Source: Acidobacteriaceae bacterium (GTDB lineage: Bacteria; Acidobacteriota; Terriglobia; Terriglobales; Acidobacteriaceae). From it: a DNA stretch of 64,000 bases. The DNA lies in contig JAOAPN010000005.1 in assembly GCA_025462885.1 (NCBI GenBank), positions 149,679 through 213,678 on the forward strand, in the 5' to 3' direction. Shown here one piece after another: positions 18,728-28,185 of this stretch (position 1 is the first letter of the stretch; each line of letters opens with the position of its first letter). The notes beneath the pieces were generated by a model. The model did no database searches, was not told where the DNA came from, and was given only the letters and a program-made list of their open reading frames with translations. The position numbers and the translations under genes are program-made.

Positions 18728-19024
18728 GGGAACCTTGCCTCCACTGAGGCAAGATTCTTCGATGATCTACTCAGTCGCCAGCAGCTTGCAGGGAACACGA
18801 CGGAAGATGCAGGCAACGCAACACATCGCCCGCCGGGCTTTCCCCCCTTCTATCGTTAACCTAATGTCTCCCGTGCAGATCTCACAATTTTCGGCATGGC
18901 GATAGTCTCTTGCGAGACCGTGGCCCCGCCTCCAAATAGGGTTCCTCTGGATGAATCCCGAGAAGCCGATTCCCGCGGCCAGTGTCCGAAGGTACCCCTC
19001 TCGTTATTGTGTCCGTCACGTTGA

Positions 19025-19650
19025 GCGATCTCGGTCCTCTTCTCCGCCTTCAATGCGCTCACACTGAGCCCCGCGCTCTGTGCCCTACTACTTAAGCCCA
19101 AGGATCATGATGCAAAGCCGGGGCTGCTGGGACGCTTCTTCGATGGTTTCAACCGAGTCTTCAGCAAGGCCACCAATGGCTACGTCAGCCTCTCTGGCTG
19201 GTTGGTGCGCAAGTCGATCGTCGGTGTCGTCATCATTCTCGGACTGAGTGCCGTGATCCTGCTACTTGGCCGCGGTCTACCCGGCGGCTTCCTCCCGACC
19301 GAGGACCAGGGCTATGCCTTCGTCAACCTGCAGCTACCCCAGGGTGCAAGCCTGGAACGCACGCCCAGGCGTCGAAGTCCATCGAGGACGCGCTACATCG
19401 GGTACCGGGCATCGAATCCGTCGTCTCCGTCGTCGGTTTCAGCCTCCTGTCGCAAACCCAGAGCACGTACAACGCCTTCTACTTCGTCACGCTCAAGAAC
19501 TGGGATCAGCGCAAGAGTAAAGACGAGCAGTTCGCGGCCATCCAGACCAATCTCTCACGGGCTCTCGGCAGCGTGAAGCAAGGGACCGCCTTCTCATTCG
19601 CCCCACCTGCGATTCCCGGCCTGGGAACCTCCGGCGGCGTAGCGGCCGTC
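19025..19650 (+). pseudogene. RND (HAE1/AcrB-type) efflux pump remnant
   Basis: The frame from 19025 reads AISVLFSAFNALTLSPALCA and continues to LPGGFLPTEDQGYAFVNLQL, hallmark segments around transmembrane helix 6 and the start of the second pore domain of RND pumps. Around 19355-19370 the frame breaks. The next frame continues the same family (IEDALHRVPGIESVVSVVGF, TLKNWDQRKSKDEQFAAI, FAPPAIPGLGTSGGVAAVL) and then diverges near 19650. Both ends are missing and the frame is also broken just before 19025 (TTG-A-GCG). This is the middle fifth of a pump gene with no partner genes nearby. Confidence 0.8.
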
Positions 19651-19848
19651 CTGTCTCTGCAAGTGCCGCAGCTTCGAGTCAGCTCTTGTGGGCGCTTGAG
19701 CAGTTGCAGTCTTACTGATGAGAAGCGCCGCAAGTACCGCACAACTGACTGACACAATTCATGTATCCACTCCTGAAACTTCGGGCACTATTGTCTTGTC
19801 AAGGCGCGGGTGCACTTGCTCCCACATCTAGCGGATGGCGCTGCTGCG

Positions 19849-21243
19849 TCACTCCTTCTTGGCCACCGGAGCTACAGCGGAAGCTTCATCTTTCGTCCGG
19901 ATTGGCCTAATTGAGGATGCGGGCTCTGATATAGAGATAGCAACGATTGTATCGACCGCGCTTGGATTGTCCGTCAGAGAAACATCAACGCCAGCCACCG
20001 TTTGAGCACAGTTCACCTTCCCGCCTGTAAGCACCGAGCAGCCTGTAATCTGAGCAGAAAGAGCAGGCAACTTCAGTATTTTGTTCGGAGCATTCAAGAT
20101 GTGAAGATAGATTGTCCGGTCATGATATGTAGAAACACCGAAATCGCCGGGCATATATGGTCCTCCTCGAGTTGCATAGATACTCTGCCCGTAGATCTTC
20201 AGCCAGTCGCCGACCTCCTTTAGTCGTTGGGCTTGCGCAGGTTCGATCTGCCCATCCGGACGTGGGCCAACATTCAATAGTAGATTCCCGTCGTGTCCGA
20301 CCGCACCAACCAGCAGCTTTATAATTTGATCGAACGATTTTACCTCAGCGTTGGGTTGATAGCCCCAAGCACCTTCGGTGATAGTCGTACAAAGCTCCCA
20401 AGGATGACGGTTATCAAAGTCGCCCATCGCCCCATCCCCCTCGCGTGACCGAAAGTCTGCTGGAGCATCCGTGCGGTCGTTCACGAGGATCGCTGGTTGT
20501 GACTGCCTGAGGTCTGCAACTGCCTCTTCATCCTTCCATGAGAACAATCCGGTATAGTCCTGCCCCTTTGGACGCGCATGCCAACCACCTTTGAACTCAA
20601 CTCCTCCAAATCCGAGCCAGTCCGCTCCCCCACCGTCAAACCACACGATGTCGAGCTTGCCGTAATGAGATGCGAGTTCATGCAGTTGCCGGTGATACTG
20701 CTCACGCAACTCGTCAGCACTTGCCTTATAGAGATCGGGAAAGAAGAAACCAGGATAGCGCCAGTCAAGCGGTGAATAGTAAAGACCGACATGCAATCCC
20801 GCTTTCCGGACAGCCGCGACATAGTCAGCAACGAAGTCTCGGTGTGCCGCCGCCTTCATTGCTGTGAAGCTGCTCCCTGGATCATCAAACAAGGCAAAGC
20901 CATCGTGATGACGAGCCGTCAGAACGGTGTACTTCATGCCCGCATCCTTAGCCACCGCGGCCCAAGCCTCTGGATCGAAGCTTGTCGGCTTGAACTGCTG
21001 GGCCAGCTTCGCATACTCATCCACAGGGATCTGCTCATTCCACTGAACCCACTCCCCACGTCCGGGAATCGAATAAACACCCCAGTGGAGAAAGAGTCCG
21101 AACTTCGCGTCTCGCCACCAGGCGATGCGCGAAGCGGCATCGGAATCTGAAACCATTGGGGCCCACTGCGCCCCCGCAGGGGGAACTGATAGGGGTAACA
21201 GCAACAACGAAGCGAGAAGCGTGGCACATACGGAACGTCTCAA
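19849..21243 (-). CDS. Alpha-L-fucosidase, glycoside hydrolase family 29 (secreted)
   Basis: A 464-residue enzyme with a signal peptide (CATLLASLLLLPLSVPPAGA). GH29 signatures: WWRDAKFGLFLHWGVYSIPG (residues ~42-61), YTVLTARHHDGFALFDD, GLHVGLYYSPLDWRYP, and the nucleophile region KLDIVWFDGGGAD with Asp ~203. The C-terminal ~100 residues form a small beta-sandwich. It should release alpha-L-fucose from glycans in the periplasm or outside the cell. The start is TTG at 21243, preceded by AGGGAGG at short spacing; no ATG lies nearby. It sits 77 bases downstream of a TonB-dependent receptor gene on the same strand, which suggests a common glycan-use function. Confidence 0.88.
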   Translation of the reverse strand: MRRSVCATLLASLLLLPLSVPPAGAQWAPMVSDSDAASRIAWWRDAKFGLFLHWGVYSIPGRGEWVQWNEQIPVDEYAKLAQQFKPTSFDPEAWAAVAKDAGMKYTVLTARHHDGFALFDDPGSSFTAMKAAAHRDFVADYVAAVRKAGLHVGLYYSPLDWRYPGFFFPDLYKASADELREQYHRQLHELASHYGKLDIVWFDGGGADWLGFGGVEFKGGWHARPKGQDYTGLFSWKDEEAVADLRQSQPAILVNDRTDAPADFRSREGDGAMGDFDNRHPWELCTTITEGAWGYQPNAEVKSFDQIIKLLVGAVGHDGNLLLNVGPRPDGQIEPAQAQRLKEVGDWLKIYGQSIYATRGGPYMPGDFGVSTYHDRTIYLHILNAPNKILKLPALSAQITGCSVLTGGKVNCAQTVAGVDVSLTDNPSAVDTIVAISISEPASSIRPIRTKDEASAVAPVAKKE

Positions 21244-21320
21244 TGATCCTCCCTAAGATCGAATGAAGAAAGCAGGCCTGGGCATATTTCGCGTGATCTG
21301 TGAAACGCTTTGGATTGGTT

Positions 21321-24300
21321 TCAGAATGTAACCTTCAATGCGGCCTGAATCTGCCGCTGGTTTCCGAAGATCGAGGTAATCGTCCCAAAATTTGAGTTGC
21401 CCAGAGTTGAATTGGGATTAGACAGATTCGGATGGTTCAACACATTGAACGCCTCTGCACGGAACTGCAGGTTCGTCCCCTCCTTGAACAGCTTAAAGTC
21501 CCGGAACAAGGAAAAATCAACGTTCTTGTACCCAGGTCCCCGCAGCGAGTTCCGGCTCACATTCCCATAATTGTAAGGTGCCGCTACCGCATACGCGGCA
21601 GTATTGAAATACTGCTGGATAGTATGCGGAGCATTCTCTGGATCCCCGACGAGGTTAGGCCGTTGTATCCCCCCATTCGCATTTGCGTTATCGAAGTTGA
21701 TTGTGGGAGTAAACGGAGTTCCGCCTCTTGCAGCGACCAGCCCATTCACATGCCATCCACCTGCTAGAATCGACGCCATTCGGCCGGTCGCAAACGATTT
21801 TCCTTGCCCAAATGGTAACTCGTACACCGCAGATAAGGTGAATACAAGCGGAACATCCAACGAAGATACCGCCCGCTCGGCTCTTAGGTTGTTGCCATTT
21901 TGTATATTGCATCCCTCCCAATAATCAACACACCCCACATCCATCGTCTTGGACCAAGTGAGGGCCCCGGTCAGAGCAAGCCCCTTGCTATACCTCCATT
22001 CATATTTGGATTGGAGTCCGTTGTAGGTTCGCCGACCGTGGCTTTCTACCGTGGAGAACTGTTGCATATTCGGATATGGAAGAACCTGGGTAGGTCCAAG
22101 CACTAGCGATTGATTACCTGGAACGAGAAGAGGGGAACGATCGGTTACAGAGCCAACGTAGGCTATAGAAAAGACCTGATTGCTTGCGAGTTCATGCTGT
22201 AGTTCGAGATTCCATTGCATAGAGTACGCATTTTTGAGTTGTCGGTCTGGAAACAATCCGGAGCTCGGGTACGGACTCGCCGGAATAGTCGGTTGCGTGT
22301 TTCCAAAAGGATTTTGAACCGTGGCGCCGGGTGTGATGCCTGCCACGTTTGTATTTGCAGTGGTCTGACTAGAACCAGAGGGCCATGCGCCGCGTGCATT
22401 TTGAGCCGCCTGCATGGATCCAGACCAATTGTCGAAGATGATTCCGAAACCCGAGCGGATTGTGGTCTTAGGATCTGCGAGGAATGCCAGGCCGAACCGT
22501 GGAGAAACATTCTTGTAGTCGGGAGATGTTATAGAGTTAGACGGAAGGACGAAGACGCCAGCGGGGAGAACGGGTGGCGCATCGACATCGCCCTTGGGAA
22601 TGTAGAACTCACCGGTGCGGTAATCAAATCCGGAGAGGCGGTTATGCGTATCCGTCGTTGGTGAGGTGTAATCCCATCGAATTCCATAGCTCGTCGTCAA
22701 ACGCTTCGTCAGCTTCCACGTATCTTCGGCGTACACTCCTACAATTGCGGAGCGAAGATGCACTCCGGAGTTACCCAATTGACGGGAGGCCGTGACCGGC
22801 AGACCAAGCAACAGACTCGCGAAACTGTCGCCCCCAGCCCCCACGCACGCGGGTGTCACCGTCGCACAAGGATTCCACGTCGCCTGCTGGTTGAAGTTCT
22901 CGCTATTCGAGGCGTAGTAGTTACCGACCAACAACTTGTAGTACGAGGCTCCCACTCTCAATGTATGGGCTCCTCGCTCCTTGCTGATGGAGCCTGAGAC
23001 CTGGGGTACGGCCTGAGCTCCGCCACCGACGCCACTTGCGATCCCGAAGTAGCCCGAAGGCGAAATAGCAGGAACCGTGACCGCTGGAATCGCGCCAGGG
23101 TTTGGCGTAAAGCCTGCTCCAAAGCCTGCAGTGTCGAACAAACTCGCAGCATTCGGCTGAACCGCGCCGCCCGGATTGTTGGTCCAGTTCAACCCGACTG
23201 TGATCTGACTTGTCAGGGTCGGCGAGAACGTGTGGATCCAGTTCACCCCCATATTCTTGTTGTCCGACTGCCCAGGATAGGGATTGCTGGGCAACGAATC
23301 CGGGCTGTTCTGCGTCAGGTTCGATTGAAAATAATGTGCGTACAGAAGATCATTTTGTGCGATCGTGTGGTCCACCCGAATACCCCACGAGTTCTGATTG
23401 ATTGTCGAGCTCTGGGTGTTCACATAGTTGTTCTGGGTTGCCGCCGTCGGGAGTGACGATGGGAGAAAATTATTTAGTACAGCAAGCACGCCCTCATTCA
23501 GTCTGGGCTTGGGAATCACATTTCCACCGAACGCACTAATCGCATGAGTTGTCGGATTATAGGTTGCTGGATCGTAGATGACGGTTGTAGGGAGCAACGC
23601 ACTGAAGTCACCACCCAACTCAGCCTGCGTGGGCAACGTCGAGATGATGCTCGCTGCTTGGATTTGGCGATACCCCTCGTAGTACCCAAAGGCAAAGAGC
23701 TTGTTCCGGACGATAGGTGCGCCCAATGTGCCGCCAAACTGATTCTGCTTATATGCTCCCTTACGAATGCCATGGAGATCATTGAACAAGTTGTTGGCGT
23801 CCAGAGCATCGTTCCTGAGGAACTCAAATGCTGTACCGTGAAAGCTGTTCGTCCCGGCCCGTGTAGCAATATTCACCGTACCGCCAATAGCCTGTCCGAC
23901 CTCAGCCTGCCCCGCATGCGTCTGTTCCTGAAACTCCTGAATGGCGTCGACTGATGGGCTTAGCGTGTAGCCATTTTCAAAAGGCGCGGAATCCACAATG
24001 CCGTTCACAAAGAACAGATTGCTCCGATTGCTTCCACCATTGATCGAGGGTAAAACTCCCCCCTGCCCAATCCGCGTATCAGCCCCGGAGTTCTGAGAGA
24101 CATCAATCGGCACCGTCCCAGGAGCAAGCTGTAACAGCTGCGTAAATTGCCTGCCATTCAAGGGAAGATCCACAATCTGCTTCGCACCAACCACTGTCCC
24201 CAGTTGCACCGTCTGCGTCTCGAGCAGGGGAGCTCCACCCGTCACCTCGACCGTTTCAGCCACCGACCCCACTGAAAGCGAGATGGCGACGTTCGCTGCC

Positions 24301-24668
24301 TGGCTAATCTGCAGCTCAATGCCAGAGCGCTCAGCAACAGAAAAACCAGACTTCGAAATCTTCAAGGTGTACGTGCCAGGCTGCAGCAGGGGAATCGTAA
24401 ACAGACCACTCGCGTTCGTCTGCGTCGTCCGCGTAGACCCAGTAGAAACCTGTTTCACTTCGACCGAAGCATCCGGGACAATTGCGCCCGCGGAGTCCGT
24501 GACCGCTCCCGACAACGACGCCGTATTCGCCTGTCCTATCGCAGGAATGGTAGCAACGAACAACACGATCACGGCAAGAGTGGTAAAGATGCACGCTGAT
24601 GCGGCATGTACAGAGCTGCACAAAGCAGCGGCGATGTACTTCGTGTTCTGTCTAGCAATGCTGCGCAT
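21321..24668 (-). CDS. TonB-dependent receptor, Oar-like
   Basis: An 1115-residue outer-membrane receptor. A signal peptide (IFTTLAVIVLFVATIPAIGQ) precedes a carboxypeptidase-regulatory-like domain (TASLSGAVTDSAGAIVPDAS, TYTLKISKSGFSVAERSGIE). The plug region reads ETQTVQLGTVVGAKQIVDLP followed by LNGRQFTQLLQL, a very characteristic Acidobacteriota signature. A long barrel ends in RQIQAALKVTF. The open frame extends ten codons upstream to a TTG, but ATG 24668 has GAGG seven bases upstream and is preferred. GH29 lies directly downstream on the same strand, and a NarL-type sensor kinase lies divergently 680 bases upstream. Proposed role: TonB-energised uptake of a glycan or similar large molecule, inferred from the family. 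Confidence 0.92.
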   Translation of the reverse strand: MRSIARQNTKYIAAALCSSVHAASACIFTTLAVIVLFVATIPAIGQANTASLSGAVTDSAGAIVPDASVEVKQVSTGSTRTTQTNASGLFTIPLLQPGTYTLKISKSGFSVAERSGIELQISQAANVAISLSVGSVAETVEVTGGAPLLETQTVQLGTVVGAKQIVDLPLNGRQFTQLLQLAPGTVPIDVSQNSGADTRIGQGGVLPSINGGSNRSNLFFVNGIVDSAPFENGYTLSPSVDAIQEFQEQTHAGQAEVGQAIGGTVNIATRAGTNSFHGTAFEFLRNDALDANNLFNDLHGIRKGAYKQNQFGGTLGAPIVRNKLFAFGYYEGYRQIQAASIISTLPTQAELGGDFSALLPTTVIYDPATYNPTTHAISAFGGNVIPKPRLNEGVLAVLNNFLPSSLPTAATQNNYVNTQSSTINQNSWGIRVDHTIAQNDLLYAHYFQSNLTQNSPDSLPSNPYPGQSDNKNMGVNWIHTFSPTLTSQITVGLNWTNNPGGAVQPNAASLFDTAGFGAGFTPNPGAIPAVTVPAISPSGYFGIASGVGGGAQAVPQVSGSISKERGAHTLRVGASYYKLLVGNYYASNSENFNQQATWNPCATVTPACVGAGGDSFASLLLGLPVTASRQLGNSGVHLRSAIVGVYAEDTWKLTKRLTTSYGIRWDYTSPTTDTHNRLSGFDYRTGEFYIPKGDVDAPPVLPAGVFVLPSNSITSPDYKNVSPRFGLAFLADPKTTIRSGFGIIFDNWSGSMQAAQNARGAWPSGSSQTTANTNVAGITPGATVQNPFGNTQPTIPASPYPSSGLFPDRQLKNAYSMQWNLELQHELASNQVFSIAYVGSVTDRSPLLVPGNQSLVLGPTQVLPYPNMQQFSTVESHGRRTYNGLQSKYEWRYSKGLALTGALTWSKTMDVGCVDYWEGCNIQNGNNLRAERAVSSLDVPLVFTLSAVYELPFGQGKSFATGRMASILAGGWHVNGLVAARGGTPFTPTINFDNANANGGIQRPNLVGDPENAPHTIQQYFNTAAYAVAAPYNYGNVSRNSLRGPGYKNVDFSLFRDFKLFKEGTNLQFRAEAFNVLNHPNLSNPNSTLGNSNFGTITSIFGNQRQIQAALKVTF

Positions 24669-25345
24669 GTGAGACCTCAAAGTGTGTAGAAATGGCAAGT
24701 GACCTCAGTAAGGCCCTTCGTCCGTTTGAAGCATAGGCTTGATCTAATCCGCTGCAAGCAACGGTGAAATAGGCGTTTAAAAAGCTCAATAGCCTTACGC
24801 TCTCACCGCGACGATGGCACCGTTCATTCTTGTCATAATGCATAGGCTGAATGCGTAGGTTTTACCCACAATGTGGAACGAAAAGTTCCTTGCTCATGGC
24901 TTCTGAGCGTCCTGCTACATATTGAAACGGCAGGATAGGAAGTGTTTTGGGGATATGAGCCGCGCAGTCCTGCGTAGGAGTACATAACGTTCCCTTTCTT
25001 GCCTTCAACCTGCGTTGCATTGCTCTCAGGGGTGTTTTATGACATCTGAGGTGTCGAGACAGATTTCCGCCAACAATTTTCAGATTTCACCAGCGACAAT
25101 GCCATGATTTCTTGAGCCAGCAAAATCTACTCTTCCGGTGAAAAATCTGCATCGGATGATCAGCGTTGAAATGCTGGTCCGAAAGGGTCAGCGTAAAACT
25201 GTCAAATGGGTAGGTCTATTGCAGGCGAATGGCGTATCTCCATGCGCCACTCGTCGTGTCCGGTGCTCCCCATGTACAACGCTCCTCAACCGGCGTTAGG
25301 ATCACGACTGGAGAGCCTGGGCTCCGACACGATTGATTGAGGGCG
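24669..25345. other. Divergent promoter region between TonB receptor and NarL-type sensor kinase
   Basis: Nearly 680 non-coding bases. Only weak symmetry is seen (for example GGAAC-GAAAA-GTTCC near 24872-24886). The palindrome TGTTACGCGTAACA of the other TonB-receptor leader is not present. It must contain two divergent promoters. I see no RNA gene or gene remnant. Confidence 0.4.
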
Positions 25346-27559
25346 ATGACAATACAGGGACGGCCTGAACAACTCGCGCCGAAGATGCCCCCGCGAAGTC
25401 GATACCTTCTTTCGGATCGACGTCATTTCTTTAAAGCAACGCCGATCTGTGTCCTTCTATGGAGTTTTTTGACCTTTTCTGCCTCTCAGGCGCAGTTTGA
25501 CGAGGCGAAGACTGGGAAGCTGTATGACACAGCCTCCTCAGTGTTAGCCCTCTCTCCGCAAGATGCTAATAAAAGCCGCCCAGCCCACATACAGGGAGTC
25601 ATCACCGGCTCAACCGATCTTGGTTTCACGGTGCAGGACTCCACAGCCGGAATCTGGGTTTACTGGGATCATTCCGCCGAGTTCTCTGCGGGCGACAGAG
25701 TTGAGGTACAAGGGTTCACCTCCCCGGGTCTCTTCACGCCGGCCATTAGCGCAAATTCGGTGCGTAAGCTGGGGACTGCCACGATGCCCAAACCTGAACA
25801 GGTCTCCTTTAGAGAGCTGAGTTCCGGAGACAAAGATTGCCAATACGTTTCTGTGACCGGAACGGTACGTTCGGCTGGAGTTCGGGAGTCGAGACCCCAT
25901 ACCTTCCGGCTCTGGCTTAAGATCGCTATGACCGATGGTATGGTCGATGCCACTCTTCCAATGGGAAACCTCGTAGAGGGAACCAAGCTTGTTGATTCCG
26001 TTGTTCGCATCGACTCACCGGCAATGTGCCAGAAGAATCAAACTCGGCAGATTACTGCGGTCACTCTGCCCGTACAGAACATCCACCGAGTGGTCGTTCT
26101 TCGTCCGCCACCCCAGGACCTATTCGGCCAACCGCTTACCCCCATCGCCATCTTGATGCAGTACCGCTCAGGGACCGATTACTTCCATCGCGTTCGAGTG
26201 GGCGGGACTGTGACGTACTACAAGCCTGGGGAGAGTCTTGTCATGGAGGACGGCGGGAGAGCACTGCTCGTCACAACCGCGCAGACGGATGAATTGCGAA
26301 TCGGCGATCACATCGAAGTGGCCGGATTCCCTGCCCCGGAAAGGGGGGGGCCGATTCTCCAGGACGCAGTCTTTCGACGCCTATCCCATGGAGATCCTCC
26401 TCGTCCGATGTCGTTGAGCCTTTCCCAAATCGCAGCACAAGTTCCCAATCACAACATCGTCACGACGCAGGGCCATCTTGTCCGCTTTCTACAGGAGCCA
26501 TCTCGTGAGGTACTGCTTCTCCAGGATGGATCGAGATTGCTGATGGCTGAGTTGGCAAGACCAATCCGGGCCTCCTTCCCCGACGCTCTCCGGGAAGGAA
26601 GTATCGTACGCGTGACAGGAATAAGTATGCTGGAGGTCAAGGGAGCCTGGCACTTCGGCAATCCGGCCGACTTTACGGTGACTCCAAAATTGGTCATCCG
26701 TTCCTACAGAGACATTGAGATATTGGAACCGCCGTCTTGGTGGGACACTCGGCATGTGCTCTACATCGCTGGTGTCTTTGGAGCGTTGATGTTGGCCTTT
26801 CTCGTTCTGGTCTTCTACAACTGGATGGAACGATGGAGACTTCACGCGGTTTTAGATGAACGGGAGAGGCTAGCGCACGAACTTCACGACACGCTTGCTC
26901 AGAGCTTTGCAGGCATTGGATTTCAGTTGCAGGCAATGCGTAAGGCTATTCCGGCTGACAACGGTCGTCTTCAGCAACAGCTCGAGTTGGCTGGAGCATT
27001 GGTACGCCATAGCCATAAAGAGGCTCGCCGAAGTATGGAGCCTTTGCACCTCGACGTGCATGAGGAGGTCGTTGATCTACTCGCCACGCTAGAGCAGTCT
27101 GCGTACAAGATGTTTGAAGGCGGTTCGGTGACCATCACGGGGGAAAAGAGTGGCGATGCGCGTCAACTGCCGCCCGCCATTGGCATGACACTGCTAAGAA
27201 TTGGTCAAGAGGCAATCGCAAACTCGGCACGTCACGCCGATCCGACCCATCTCCAGATCCATGTCGGATATACCAAGGGCACAGTCCGGCTGGCGGTTAA
27301 AGATGACGGAGCAGGGTTCGTAAAGAGTGGAGATTTATTGGGATTTGGTTTGCGCGGTATGCGCAGTCGAGCAGCATCCATCTCGGCGAAGTTAAAAATA
27401 GTGAGTGAAATTGGAGTCGGCACTCGAGTCGAAGTTGAGGCCCCTACACCGCCGAACGCCATGCTGATCGATCTCTTTCAAAGACTAAGAATTTATCTCT
27501 TGGAGATTATCCCGTATGCCAAAACAAAGCAGCAACCGAGTAAAGATTCTGATCGTTGA
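25346..27559 (+). CDS. NarL-type sensor histidine kinase with periplasmic OB-like repeats
   Basis: A 737-residue kinase. A signal or anchor helix (PICVLLWSFLTFSASQAQ) is followed by ~400 extracytoplasmic residues with at least three similar modules (HIQGVITGSTDLGFTVQDST, VRVGGTVTYYKPGESLVMED, TTQGHLVRFLQEPSREVLLL), each ending in a GD-x-V/I-E-V-x-GF-like strand. These look like OB-fold units. A transmembrane helix at ~470-493 leads to HisKA_3 with ERLAHELHDTLAQSFAGIGF (phospho-acceptor His ~514) and a HATPase_c domain (GQEAIANSARHA, DDGAGF, GFGLRGM). Its end overlaps the response regulator start by 44 bases. ATG 25346 (close GAGGG) is chosen over TTG 25337; the exact start is uncertain. Confidence 0.88.
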   Translation: MTIQGRPEQLAPKMPPRSRYLLSDRRHFFKATPICVLLWSFLTFSASQAQFDEAKTGKLYDTASSVLALSPQDANKSRPAHIQGVITGSTDLGFTVQDSTAGIWVYWDHSAEFSAGDRVEVQGFTSPGLFTPAISANSVRKLGTATMPKPEQVSFRELSSGDKDCQYVSVTGTVRSAGVRESRPHTFRLWLKIAMTDGMVDATLPMGNLVEGTKLVDSVVRIDSPAMCQKNQTRQITAVTLPVQNIHRVVVLRPPPQDLFGQPLTPIAILMQYRSGTDYFHRVRVGGTVTYYKPGESLVMEDGGRALLVTTAQTDELRIGDHIEVAGFPAPERGGPILQDAVFRRLSHGDPPRPMSLSLSQIAAQVPNHNIVTTQGHLVRFLQEPSREVLLLQDGSRLLMAELARPIRASFPDALREGSIVRVTGISMLEVKGAWHFGNPADFTVTPKLVIRSYRDIEILEPPSWWDTRHVLYIAGVFGALMLAFLVLVFYNWMERWRLHAVLDERERLAHELHDTLAQSFAGIGFQLQAMRKAIPADNGRLQQQLELAGALVRHSHKEARRSMEPLHLDVHEEVVDLLATLEQSAYKMFEGGSVTITGEKSGDARQLPPAIGMTLLRIGQEAIANSARHADPTHLQIHVGYTKGTVRLAVKDDGAGFVKSGDLLGFGLRGMRSRAASISAKLKIVSEIGVGTRVEVEAPTPPNAMLIDLFQRLRIYLLEIIPYAKTKQQPSKDSDR

Positions 27560-28157
27560 TGACCATCCGGTCGTCTGTTCCGGCCTAACCAGCATGTTGA
27601 GTGCACAACAAGCTATTGAGGTGATCGGTTCAGCAGCCAGTGGAGAAGAGGCCCTTGTAATCATCGAGCGTGAGTGCCCGGATTTGATCCTGCTCGACCT
27701 TAGAATGCCTGGCATGGATGGTATTGCTGTTCTGAATTCCCTGAAGCTGATGGAAAAGGCCCCGCGAGTTGTTGTCCTCACCAGCTTCGAGAAGGAGGAG
27801 GATATCTATCGCGCAATCCGAGCCGGCGCCCGAGGTTATCTCATGAAGGATACGACTGAATCGGAGATGGTTGCAGCCATCTCCATAGTGTTCGGGGGGA
27901 AGCGATACATTCCACGCCATATCGCCGCTCGGCTGGCGGATCGTATGATGCGGTCGGATCTCACGGCCCGTGAGCTTCAAATATTGGAGCAGCTGGCACA
28001 AGGTTCGACCAACAAGCAGATTGCAAGCACGCTCGAGATCAGCGACAACACCGTGCGTCATCACGTCAACAGCATCATGGAAAAACTACAAGTATCAGAC
28101 AGAACCGAAGCTGTCGCGACGGCTATGCGGAGCGGAGTGTTGCCGGGAACGGACTGA
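27516..28157 (+). CDS. NarL/FixJ-family response regulator
   Basis: A 213-residue response regulator. Receiver domain at ~10-125 (VKILIVDDHPVVCSGL, phospho-acceptor Asp61 in LILLDLRMPGMDG, VLTSFE, GYLMKD). A LuxR-type helix-turn-helix occupies ~148-205 (LTARELQILEQLAQGSTNKQ, DNTVRHHVNSIMEKLQVSDR). It starts inside the 3' end of the sensor kinase gene, with TTGGAGAT upstream of its ATG, so the pair is translationally coupled. Natural candidate targets are the divergent TonB-receptor/GH29 genes and the neighbouring GH43/GH2 genes, but no binding site is recognised. Confidence 0.92.
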   Translation: MPKQSSNRVKILIVDDHPVVCSGLTSMLSAQQAIEVIGSAASGEEALVIIERECPDLILLDLRMPGMDGIAVLNSLKLMEKAPRVVVLTSFEKEEDIYRAIRAGARGYLMKDTTESEMVAAISIVFGGKRYIPRHIAARLADRMMRSDLTARELQILEQLAQGSTNKQIASTLEISDNTVRHHVNSIMEKLQVSDRTEAVATAMRSGVLPGTD

Positions 28158-28185
28158 TCCAGGATGCTGCTCCATGCCCATATCG

